Assembly (NCBI GenBank): GCA_024741835.1
Contig: JAENRP010000094.1
Location: 88,328-152,327 of the forward strand
Source of the DNA: Diplocarpon mali
Taxonomy: Eukaryota; Ascomycota; Leotiomycetes; Helotiales; Drepanopezizaceae
Reading direction: 5' to 3'
DNA length: 64,000 nucleotides
Part shown: positions 11,085 to 20,500 of the stretch, piece after piece
Position numbering within the stretch: the stretch's first letter is position 1
Layout: each line of letters opens with the position of its first letter
Notes under the pieces: model-generated
Seen by the model: the letters and a program-made list of their open reading frames with translations, nothing else
The model's database searches: none
What the model was told of the DNA's origin: nothing
Position numbers and translations under genes: made by a program

Positions 11085-12260
11085 TAAGGTCTTGCTTATC
11101 GATCTTAAAATGCTTAATAATCTTATTTCAAAGGCTAATAGGTAATCCGAGTAAGAAAAGGCAGCCTCTTTCAACTTTATTAAGTATTTTCTAATTAATT
11201 AAGGTATTCGACACTTAAATAAAGGTCCGATAGTAGTTTTTAAGTTCCTTAGGAGTATAAGTAATAAGAATAAACTCCTTTAAAAAGGCCAGCGTATCGC
11301 GAATCTACTATCTATCAAATTCTTAAAATTCAGATTTAAAAGCCTTAATAAGGAGTTCCTAAGATTCGCAAAGCTTCTACTTAAGCAAAGATTTGATAAT
11401 ATCTTTACTAATTTAATTATAGTAATAAGGAAGTCGATTGATTATCTCATTATATCTAATGCCAAAATTATAATAAGTCTTCTTATATTATTTAAGGAAA
11501 TCAGTAATATTAGCTCTAGTGAAATAAGGAGCGCTAAGGGAATTAAAAAGGGGAAAATGATTAATAATAGCTTTAAAGGCGGCTATTATTGCTTTATTCG
11601 TTTTAATAGAAGGAGAGCTAGGTCGAATACAAGGCCTAAGGTATTTTAAAGAGTTTTTAAAATCCGAGTCAATCTTAAAGTGATTAAGATAGACTTAAAA
11701 AGATTTAAGCAAAGGGTTAAAAGGAGGTTTAAAATTAATATTTTTAATATTTTCAAATATTAATATTAAAAAAGCAGGTGCAGTTATTAAAGGGAAAGGT
11801 AAAGAACTTAAGTTGCGTAAAATTGTATTTTTATATTCCTACTCGCAGGCCTAGCCTAAGAGTGAAAATCCGGCTTCTGCTAAAAGTTTATTTATACTTT
11901 ATTAAGACTTCTTTAATAGATATAAAGTAATAAATAAGGGTATTGCAATCATTAGTAGTAAGAAAAGGTTTATTAAGTCAAAGACCAATTTCTAAGATAA
12001 AGTTTCTAAGAAAGATTCATCTTAGCTTTTAGGATAATTCCTATTAATTCTCGAAATCAGTATATCCTAAGGGTTATTTCTAAAGTAAAGAATAGGGTTC
12101 TATTAAGTAGAGGCAGCTAAAGTATCTAATTTAGCTTTTTAAGAAAGCTGAGAAGACACTCCCGATTAGAGCTTTCGTTTAATATTACTTAAATACTCGA
12201 AACTGCTATTATTTAAAGTAGCTATAATAGCTAATCAAACTTCTTCGTATTAGAGAGGCT
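11085..12260 (-). pseudogene. Gyp-1a gag, 3' truncated
   Basis: Gag of a Ty3/Gypsy element, collinear with the better-preserved 55360-56830. In that copy the signature LTKAFKSEFREFDRQQIYNT and the downstream VERGRLFLLKLP fit the retrotransposon gag capsid domain common in fungal gypsy elements. The 23-bp palindrome lies at 11841-11863 upstream of the capsid domain. Many TAA/TAG codons break it. Nothing downstream (knuckle, pol) remains. Confidence 0.75.
11841..11863. repeat. 23-bp palindrome, Gyp-1a gag
   Basis: Left arm ACTCGC, centre AGGCCTAGCCT, right arm AAGAGT. Same place as 49086 in Gyp-1c, 46631 in Gyp-1b and 55744 in Gyp-1d. Confidence 0.8.
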
Positions 12261-12489
12261 GGAAACCCGACAATCGTACCGATAAGCTAACAATTCAAGC
12301 TTTTTAGATCAAAGGTAGGAGAGACGGAATAGGGGCCGAAATAGGAAAATCTAAGGTTATTGATAGTAAAGAGTAGCAACCGACAGTTACAAATAACTGA
12401 ATGATTGTTGTTTTGAGAGGTTGATCTCTTGTCTGCGAACCAAGAGAATCAAGAGGAGAAGTCGTATAAAGACGAAATCTTAAAGGAAT

Positions 12490-12510
12490 CGTCCCTGCGT
12501 AGGTCACCAA
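12490..12510 (-). other. Gyp-1a primer-binding site
   Basis: On the minus strand TTGGTGACCTACGCAGGGAC follows the LTR end ...CTCTTATA directly. The TGG start is typical of tRNA-primed sites. Gyp-1d has the RIPed form TTAGTGACC. Confidence 0.6.
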
Positions 12511-12758
12511 TATAAGAGGGAGCAGGAACAACACCTAAGAATAGGCCTATATAAAGACTAAAGAACAAAGGGAGGAAGCACTATAAGCAGGCTCTCCGAA
12601 GATAAGAACTAGGACAATTCATTAGTTAAGGGTAGAATAGGTAGTTGGCATTACGCGCTGTCTTTAAGTATAATAGTAGTCCTATATATACCCCTTTCTT
12701 AGTCCTTATCTGACCATATGACCTATGTCACGAGATCCTCCACTTCCAGGTCTCTACA
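12511..12758 (-). repeat. Gyp-1a 5' LTR (248 bp)
   Basis: On the minus strand it starts TGTAGAGACCTGGAAGTGGA, contains a TATATATA box after GGGG, and ends CCTCTTATA. It belongs to the same LTR subtype as Gyp-1c and Gyp-1d. Confidence 0.88.
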
Positions 12759-12953
12759 ATAAGCTTAGATTTAGTCCTAGTGCAAATGGTCCATATCTAT
12801 TAAGTGGAGTTATCTACTATTTAAGAAAACCAATTATTTCCTTTGATTAAGGTTATAAATAGTCTAGTAATATTAATGGATATTAGCGCTAGTATCGAAT
12901 CTTTCTATAGATTAAGCTTAATTCGCGTTCGATTTTAAAGTTTTATCAGCTTG
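12759..12953 (-). pseudogene. Copia-3a integrase core, N-terminal piece
   Basis: Read leftwards, the frame includes GNNWFSxIVDNST and ends TICTRTKSKLI. This fits the Copia integrase block GxxYFxxIVDDxSRxxWVxxLKxKSEA around the first catalytic Asp pair; here the second D is N (GAC to AAC, a RIP change). Gyp-1a interrupts it at the left and the TRIM at the right. Confidence 0.7.
12949..12953. repeat. Target-site duplication of the TRIM (left)
   Basis: gcttg, repeated exactly at 13452-13456. Confidence 0.9.
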
Positions 12954-13038
12954 TGTTATGCATAATACCGCTCGGCCAAAATGTGAATCCACACCTTAGG
13001 GCGCGTACTAGCATATTTAGCCTATTTTCTATATAATA
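12954..13038 (-). repeat. TRIM 3' LTR (85 bp)
   Basis: The outer end is TGTTATGCATAATACC; the inner end is RIPed TTCTATATAATA. Purine tract (plus strand CACCCCTTAG) follows at 13039-13048. Confidence 0.9.
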
Positions 13039-13366
13039 CACCCCTTAGGTCGCCGGAAGAATAGTTTTTCCGATGGCCTAAGTACTAGCCTAGTCTATAG
13101 TAGCGTAGATATAGCGCATAGACCGCTAAGCTAGTAGAAAATAGGTGGTCAGAAGGCCGGAATGCATTTTTCTTTAGCCATATATTAGAGGTCGTTTTAC
13201 TCGAATCTGTCGAAACTTCTATTAATGCAGTCGAAACCCAGTATAATTATTGCCGAATTCTTTGAAAAGTGGTTTATTAATAGAACTTCGAAGTGAGAAA
13301 CATCGGCTAAACCTTGCATAAGAGGAATGTGAAAAGATTTATTACTACGCTTATAGGGCTTATAAC

Positions 13367-13451
13367 TATCGTATATAATACCGCTCGGCCAAAATGTGAA
13401 TCCATACCTTAGGGCGCGTACTAGTATATTTAGCCTATTTTCTGCACAACA
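13367..13451 (-). repeat. TRIM 5' LTR (85 bp)
   Basis: The outer end TTCTGCACAACA is intact; the inner end is RIPed TATCGTATATAATACC. The primer-binding site lies just left, at about 13349-13366. Confidence 0.9.
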
Positions 13452-13456
13452 GCTTG
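13452..13456. repeat. Target-site duplication of the TRIM (right)
   Basis: gcttg, matching 12949-12953. Confidence 0.9.
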
Positions 13457-13690
13457 CAAATTCGGCATACCAGGCGATCCTTTAGTACTTAGATCTTCTA
13501 TTTTAAGGTCGAGACCTTATATAGGCCCTTTAATTTCTCTAGCCTTAAATGCGCGAATCTTCTATATATTAGCTAATACCTTAATAGGCTTTCGGCTTTT
13601 AATAGCTTTAGTAGCCTATTATCAGTCGATACTTCTTTATTAGCGGTTAAAAAGGACTAGTAATAGCAGTTCGAGGTTTTGCCGTTTTCT
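13457..13690 (-). pseudogene. Copia-3a GAG-pre-integrase domain
   Basis: On the minus strand YRRFAHLRLEKLKGL, followed by CRICK, matches the Copia block WHRRLGHLxxExLxxL...CxxCxxAK, the zinc-binding N-terminal part of integrase. The pieces of the integrase run on across the TRIM into 12953-12759. The frame has only a few RIP stops. Confidence 0.75.
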
Positions 13691-14070
13691 AATTATAAGC
13701 CTGGCTTAGGAGTCGTTTTTAATAAAACCGCGAGATCTACTTGTAGTCCTAGCTTAAGAGTCGATTTCCTAGAAATAGTAAGATCTACTTATAGTTCTAG
13801 CTTAAGAGTCGTTTCTAATAAATTCGCGAAGTTCACTTGCAGTCCTAGCTTAAGAGTCATTTCCGCGAATTTCACTTGCGATCCTAGCTTAAGAGTTATT
13901 ATTAGCAAATCTGTAAAATCCACTCGCAGTCTTAGCTTAAGAGTTATTTCTATTAAATTCACTTATAATCCTAGCTTAAGAGTCATCTTTAAGGATATAT
14001 TACATTCTACCTATAGTCTTAGCTTAAGAGTCATTTTCGCGAATTTCATTTGCGATCCTAGCTTAAGAGT
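13691..14070. repeat. Array of nine 23-bp palindromes, period 48 or 39 bp
   Basis: Units start at 13691, 13739, 13787, 13835, 13874, 13922, 13961, 14009 and 14048. Each is a 23-mer like ACTTGCAGTCCTAGCTTAAG+AGT. Spacings are 48,48,48,39,48,39,48,39 bp, all multiples of three, differing by a 9-bp block, so both strands can stay open (plus-strand repeats CSPSLRV; minus-strand repeats TLKLGLQV). It lies in Copia-3a between protease and GAG-pre-integrase. Spacers resemble each other (AATTCGCGAA-type), so this is a tandem repeat and not a CRISPR. Confidence 0.9.
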
Positions 14071-14110
14071 CTATCTATTCTCCTTATCCTCGCTTAATTA
14101 TATTAGGGCA

Positions 14111-14115
14111 AAGAG
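14111..14115. repeat. TSD of solo LTR-F (left)
   Basis: aagag, repeated at 14423-14427. Confidence 0.9.
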
Positions 14116-14422
14116 TGTAACGACATAGAACCGCCGAAGTGCGAGATCAAGTATGGTAGCAAGAAGTGGTGCAAAAGGCGTATTCTATAGGTCTAATATA
14201 AAGGAAACGAAGAAGTTAAAGAGCCCTCCTTAAGGGAGAGCCCTTCTTCCTTATATATATAAGCAGCTTAAGGCTCTTTATCTATTTATATAATATTATG
14301 CAAGAATATCCTTTTGCACCTTTAGGGTCGATTCGAGATAACCCTATATCGAATCGAGATTGCAAAACCTTAAAACGCCGTACTCCTAGGTAATTGCACC
14401 AAGTAGAGGTGCAGCCGTTACA
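14116..14422 (+). mobile_element. Solo LTR of LTR-F (307 bp)
   Basis: TGTAACG...CGTTACA with a perfect 5-bp duplication aagag at both sides. It is the product of LTR-LTR recombination that removed the internal region. It is less RIPed than the LTR at 1613-1919 and provides the reference ends for the family. Host sequence on either side is Copia-3a. Confidence 0.93.
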
Positions 14423-14449
14423 AAGAGTGCACTTTCTTTAAAAGAATCT

Positions 14450-14472
14450 ACTTATAAGTCCGGCCTAAGAGT
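14450..14472. repeat. 23-bp palindrome, Copia-3a
   Basis: ACTTAT-AAGTCCGGCCT-AAGAGT. It is 90 bp from the last array unit once the solo LTR and its duplication are removed. Confidence 0.75.
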
Positions 14473-16029
14473 CAATTTCTATAATATTACCTTTAAGATA
14501 ATATAAAGTCCATCTTTAATTTTAGTCTTAAAGATCACTTTATAGTTATTATTTATAAACTATATAAATTGATTATTAAAAACTCCTATATAATTCAACT
14601 CTATATAAATCTTGCGGCTAGATAAAAGATTAATGCTTAGGCTAAGCATAAGGAGAATATTTTACAAAAGGAAGGAAATGCTAGTAATATTCATCTCTAC
14701 TATACCTATCGAGTCTATATATAACCTTTTACTACTAACCTTAATAGAGCGCCTTTTTATTTTAATAAGCGGGCCTTTAAATAGGTAGGATTTATTAATT
14801 ATATATACTATATAACTAGTATTATTATACTAGTCGGATTCAAGGATCTTATAAAGATCGGCTTTTAAGATATAAGCATCTTTATTATAATTATTATCTA
14901 AATTATCGAAAGTGGATTTAGGTTTAAATAACCTACTATTATTATCAAAGGTATCTATTAAAGTTTTAGCTAAATAGCCTTTTCCTTTGCCTTTCCTTAA
15001 TAGTTATAGCCTTCAGTAGGATAAGGGCAGTTTGCTTTTTAACTTCTGCTTCAATTACTTCTTAATATTAAAGCTAGCGACTATATTAATCAATTGCCTT
15101 CTAACTTTACAATTAGTAATATTATAAGTACTATTATAGAAGTAGTATCCCCGATGAGCTCAAGGGCTCGTCCTACGCTCCTTCCTCTTCTTAAGCTTAT
15201 TATTGCCTTATAATACGGCATTTACCGATTTAAAGCGTCCTTTAAGGTCTTATTCGATAGTTTGAAGGAGGTCGATCTTCTTATAGATCTTAAGGTTGGG
15301 TTAGATAAGAAGAGATTGTTTTATAATAGCAAACTTAAGAGGAAGGCTATTAAGTAAGAAACTAAAAAGCTAAGTTTCCTTGAAAGTTATAGCTATCTTA
15401 GGATCTGCGGCTCTTACTCTCCTTTTTACTTTATATAATATAAACTAGGCAAAGTCTATATTTATATCTATATCCTTACTATCTTTATCTTTTTTATATT
15501 AAAATAAAGTAATTTACTATAGTAAATACTAGGTATTAAAGGCAATTATCTAAGAGTATTTTACCTTTAAAGTATCCTATCTTATCTTTATATTATTATA
15601 AATTTAAATAAAATCTCAGTCTTTATCGCTTAAACCTCTATTAATCTTAAGCTTGCATTTAGCTAAGGCTAACTTATACTCCTTCTCCTTTTTTATATTT
15701 AAAATCTGCCTTTAGGATTCTCGGTTATTATCTACTAAAGCTCTTAAGCTAAGCTTATTTAATATATTTAGCAAATCCTTAGCAGTTGTATTAGCTATTA
15801 AAGTAGAAGTAGACGAATCGGTAGAGGGAGTATAAGGGGCTATTCTCGCATATTTAACAAATGTCTTTTGAATTGCCATTTTAATGCCTTTGCTCTTAAA
15901 GTAAAGCTTTAAATTATCGAACTATTATTACTAGTTCTTTTAAAAGAGTTAGAGGTCTTTAAGTCTGATGTTTCGATCAGAATCGGAAGCTATTGCTATT
16001 TCGAATAGAATTGCGTTAAAATCAAATAA

Positions 16030-16034
16030 ATTAA
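16030..16034. repeat. TSD of Copia-1b (left)
   Basis: attaa, repeated at 23633-23637. Confidence 0.9.
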
Positions 16035-16232
16035 TGTGGTACGGTCGGCTGGAGGGCCTTCATTAGGTCGCTCAGGAGGCTCGCTGATATAAGAGAAGAT
16101 GATTGATTATATTGTTTTTTAGTATATATATGGTAAGGAGACTTCGGAAAGAAAAGGGAAAGTCTATAACTTAGCAGGAGTTATATAAAGGGTCTTTAGA
16201 ATAAGTGGAGACTCTGCCTATTCTATATAATA
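16035..16232 (-). repeat. Copia-1b 3' LTR
   Basis: The outer end is TGTGGTACGGTCGGCTGG; the inner end TATTCTATATAATA is RIPed. It is followed by the purine tract complement TACCTCTTAG at 16233-16242. Confidence 0.93.
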
Positions 16233-17584
16233 TACCTCTTAGTTAGGTAATACTCTTAGAATCGCTTAGCTATATAAATAAAATAAAAGAAAGAATAGTA
16301 GTTATAAAGAAAAGAGGCTCTATCTTATATGCCGCCCCTTTAGAGGTTGTTCCTTTTAAAATGAGAAGGGTCACTATAGGTAATAAGCGCGCTTAAGAAT
16401 CTTCGCAATTCTACGCTAGTGCTCTATTAGGCTTCTTATAGAGTATTTCTATCGCAGAGGTTCTCCTTCCCTTCTTTTAAAAATAACCCTCCTTTATTAT
16501 TTAAAAATATCGTTTTTATATTAATAATTTTTAAATATAGAAGGAACTCCCGCTTATTATAGCCCCGGCCGCCCTTGTAAAGTAAGACCCTTAGAGTCCT
16601 TATACCTTGCGTTATACTAACTTTGCGCTAAGTCGCTAGCGCTCCTGCGGGAGCTGCCACCTTAGCGCAGTCCTCCTAGCGCCTATTAGGCAATAAGCCA
16701 CTACTGCCGTCGCCGCCGCCCTTGCTGCCGCTGCTACTGCTGCTGCTGCTAAAGAGCCCTGCCCTTGCTGCGCGTTATATGCCAGAGCCTATAATAGAAC
16801 GTAACAATGCATATATACGCTATATTATACGTAGGAGTACTGGCAATCTCGATTATTAGTACTTTAATAGCACCTTTAGTGCGCGTTACGTCTATTATAC
16901 TATACTAAGCAATAGCTGCTAGCAGGCTAGCAGACCTTTCCTTACCTTTTAAGAGGCTATCGTATCGGCCCGCGCCTGCGGCGCCTTTAAAGAGGAGGTA
17001 GTACTATTACTTAATGCAGTAAAGGATGCGCTTTAAAGCTTCTATAGTACATCTTATTAAGTCTTATTAAGTTCTAAGCTGATTTTAAAAGATAGGAGCA
17101 ATCGGACCCTAGTACTAGGAGGGCCTGCTACTCCTACGAGTAGTAGTATCACTGCCTCCCCTGCTCTTAGCATACTATTCCCGTTCGCTCCTAGCCCCTT
17201 TAGCTCAGACCCATTCGCCCTTATCGCCGCCGCCGCTCCTATCCCCTCTGCTACTACTATCGCAGCCGCTGCTATAGTATCTCCCTTCGTCTCTCTTATC
17301 CCTACTCCTGCTATCGCCGCTCCTACTATCGCCGCCGCCCCTGCTATCCTCGCCCCTGTTGCCCCTGCCGCACCCCCCGCCTTCGCCCCTGCTATCGCTA
17401 GTATATTCGCCAGCAGGCCTCTGGCTAAGGGAGTGCCTCTAGGCCTCTCTTAAGAGGAGATCTATATAGAGCTTATAGCTATAGCTTTACAGCTCCTAGC
17501 CTTAGCTAAAAGGATCTAAGAAAGGGTCGCGCCTTGCAATAGCAGCTTAAGAATATTACCTATCTTATATTTTTAAAAAAGGAG
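16233..17584 (-). other. Copia-1b extra 3' region with GC-rich block
   Basis: Counterpart of 9521-10886. GC-rich, CCG/GCC/CTG-codon segments lie at 16620-16790 and 17100-17450. The plus strand here (antisense to pol) is open across about 17100-17450, ending IASIFASRPLAKGVPLGLS. No conserved domain is recognised. Confidence 0.6.
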
Positions 17585-20500
17585 AAGCTTTTATAATACA
17601 CTTTATAAGAGAAAATAAATAAATATAATTATAAGAGAGTAAGAGCTTATAAGTATAAGTCTCTTAGTAATAAGTGACTACTCGCTAGCAAGTGCGAGTT
17701 GCTAAACAATTATTTAAAAGCTTTAGAGGTTTAATAAATAAACGAAGCTCTTAAACTTCTAGCGGTCTAGGTTTTTAATAAGCCTATCTGCGTGCATCTC
17801 TTTAATAAGGAGGTAGATTATCTAAAAGCTTCCTCTCTAATACTCCTAGCGGATTTATATATTATTAATTTCGATATATTAAAGGCTTATCTTAATCTTT
17901 TTATTCTTTATAATAATTAGCCGAATTGTCTATTAGTTATTATAATATATATTCCATTTAAAGAGGGAGTCTATGCGAATCTCCTTAAAGAGGCATTTTA
18001 TAGCTATTATCTCCTTTGCAATAGAAACTATACTATAGAGTTCTGCTTTAGTAGAGGAGAGTGTAATAGTTGCTTAACGATTCGCTTTCCAAATAATCGA
18101 TCCTTTAAATAGAAAGAAGACGTATCTTTAAAAGGATCTATAGGTCTCTTAGTCATTTTTAAAAGAAGCATCTAAAGATGCAACTAATTAGTATTCCCTA
18201 TCCTTAAAGCTATAGGCAATTCTTAAGAAGTGCGTACTATATAGGTATTAAAGCATCTAGTCTACAGCTAAGAGGTGCTCAAAGCTTAGATTAGTTAGGA
18301 AGAAAGATAGTTAAGAGACTGCGAATGCAATATCCAGGCGTATTATAATCGCTATATAGAGAATAGAGCCTATTTTCTCTTAGTACTCCTTTACCTTTTT
18401 TAAGAAAGCTTGCCCTAAGTTCTTAATAAACTCCTTCTTTAGTAATAAAGTATTAAGCACTTTCCTTATATCTACTTTAAACTTTTAAGCGATCTTCTTA
18501 ATATAGGTATTATAAACTAAGGAGATCCTCTTTGCCTTCTTATCTTAAATAAATCTTACTCTAAGGAACTAAGAGATGTTTCCTATAATAGTAAGCTCAT
18601 ACGCCCTCTTTAGGTTTTCAATTAGACGAGTCGCCTAATCTAAGTTAAAGGCCTTATATAACACTTGAATATCGTTAATATAAAATGCTATAAAGACTAT
18701 GCGATCCTTTATTATAAAAATACAAGGCTCCTCGCCTAGTAGCTTAAGTTAAAGGCCCTTAAGCGTTCCTACGAAGTTCTTATACTATAGCACTAAAGAG
18801 TCTTTCAGCCTATAGAGCGCGCGGTCCAGTTCTACTACTATACTAGGGCGCTTAAAGCCATTTAATAAGAAGCATATGACTAAAGCACTCCTTAGGTCTC
18901 TAAGAGCGTTAACGAACGTATTAATAATATGAAACTGCTTTACTTCCATATTAAAGTACGCGGCAAGCGCTATTAGTACTTTAAAAGACCTTACTATAAG
19001 CGTGGCTGCATAAGTTAAGAAAATTGAAGCTTTATCTTAAAGATCCCCTTATATAATTAGCTATAATTGGCACTTTAGAAGCTTGCTAGAGCTATTAACC
19101 TTATAAGTAAAAACCTATTTTAATAATATCGGCAGGGGTTTTGAGTAATCCCTTTATACGATTCTTTAGCAACTTTAAGATTCTAAATTCCTAATCTCCT
19201 AGCGCCTTCCTTCTTTAAATCGTTCGCTAAAAGGGTACTTCTCTAAGTCCTGCTATCCTTTTAAAGGCTTTAGTAAAGAGCCTTAGTGCTATAGACAATT
19301 AGGAGACTGCGCTCTATCCTTTGCCCGACTATCAACTATAGCTTTAATAACTATATAAACTATTAAATAGTCCTTCCTATTCTCCTTTATTTATTTATTC
19401 GCTTAAAAGGTCGATATAAACTCTTGCGTATATAAGGAGCAGGGTAAATCAATATTACTTTAAAAGAGCATATGCTTTAAAGCAGTAGCATACACTTTTA
19501 AAGTCTCCTATTGCTTAACGCTTAAGTATCTTATCCTCTTTTACTTAAAAAGAGGGAGTTCCTCCTTACGCTTTTCTCTATAAGTCTCTTCCTTTATTTT
19601 TATTATTATTAAAAGTTCCTTTAAAAGTCTAGGTAGCTTTATCTCTTAAGCCTATAGTCTTTAAGCTAGTATTACAACTTAAGGTATTATCTTATTAAGG
19701 CCTACTCCTTTTATTAAATCGCTTTTTATAAGACTATTAGAGCTCCTCTTAGATCTTAATAGCAGTGCCTTTAGCCTTTTACTAGAGTTTACTAAGGCCT
19801 GCCTTTATAATTGAAGACTCTATCTTAAAGCCCTTAAGCCATCTCTATTCTTGCGTAAAATAGCAGCTAAAGATCTACCGATCGCCTTATAGAACTCGTC
19901 TCTAGAGACTCCCTTAGAGTCGTCTATAGTTCCTTCTTTAATAAGGCCTTTATAAGGAATCATTACCCTTAAGCTCTAGTCGCCATTTGCCTTCTTAAAG
20001 ACTAGCAAAGTAGCTTCTAATTCGCTTGCTTCCACTCTTAAGTTTCTAAGCGGGTCTCTCGGATTTGGATTTAAGTTAAGGCCTTTTATATTATTAATTA
20101 GAGGCTATAGAGCAGCGTCAGTCTATAATATAGGCTCTTCTTATATAGCGGCTTCTTCTATAGCGATTGCGTTCGGCCTTGCGATAAGCTCTGATTCCTT
20201 AAAAATGCCTTTGAACTTAGCGTCCTAAGCTCCTTCTCTCTCTTCGATCAATTAAAGGGTCGTCTTAAGTTCCTAGCGCAATATAGGGTTTGCGCGCTTA
20301 GCTTCTGGACTATAGAAGAGAGACTTATTAAATTCGATATTATAAGTTATTATTACTCGCTAAAGCATAGGAACTTAGATTTTATAAACATTAGAGGTAA
20401 TATATCCAATTAAGTAACTTAAGTGCCCTTATAATTCAATTTTAAAGGTTTAGCAGTCCCTCCTTACCTCCCTTTCTTTAATTAAAGGGTATGCGCGAGT

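Larger units (their letters stand above)
11085..12758 (-). mobile_element. Gyp-1a: 5' LTR and gag of a gypsy element, truncated
   Basis: A minus-strand copy of the Gyp-1 family. The 5' LTR is 12511-12758, the primer-binding site is directly inside it, then gag runs left until it is cut at 11085 by the 3' LTR of Copia-1a. Its outer edge (12758) lies in the integrase core of Copia-3a, so Gyp-1a inserted into Copia-3a. The flanking 5 bp is ataag; the other side is lost. It matches Gyp-1c (48013-50074) and Gyp-1d (54735-56850) closely. Confidence 0.87.
12954..13451 (-). mobile_element. TRIM (498-bp miniature LTR retrotransposon) related to Copia-1
   Basis: Two 85-bp LTRs (12954-13038 and 13367-13451) flank a 328-bp interior with no open frame. 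The 5-bp duplication gcttg borders it on both sides. On the minus strand the LTR starts TGTTGTGCAGAAAATAGGC, close to Copia-1 TGTTGTGCAGAATGGGC. The primer-binding site GTTATAAGCCCTATAAGC is identical to that of Copia-1c, and the purine tract CTAAGGGGTG before its 3' LTR matches Copia-1. The LTR pair differs only by transitions. It is non-autonomous and was very probably mobilised by Copia-1 proteins. Confidence 0.9.
14423..16034 (-). pseudogene. Copia-3a gag and protease region
   Basis: Read from about 15997 (ATG now ATA) to the left, it is collinear with 52104-53376 of Copia-3b. It contains the charged gag, a zinc-knuckle relic near 15130-15110 and the protease region near 14800-14600. The protease-flanking block KRRSIKVGSKRL and the VNLLS-type block are recognised by comparison with the other copies. 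TAA/TAG are frequent. The 23-bp palindrome at 14450 lies between this part and the solo LTR. Confidence 0.75.

Noticed and set aside
12304..12534. Host gene from the open frame 12304-12534
   Set aside because: It is the LTR and leader of Gyp-1a; counterparts occur in Gyp-1c and Gyp-1d.
13691..14070. CRISPR-like array of direct repeats
   Set aside because: Spacers are similar to each other, lengths are 16 and 25 bp in a eukaryotic retroelement, and no cas genes are near. It is a coding tandem repeat.
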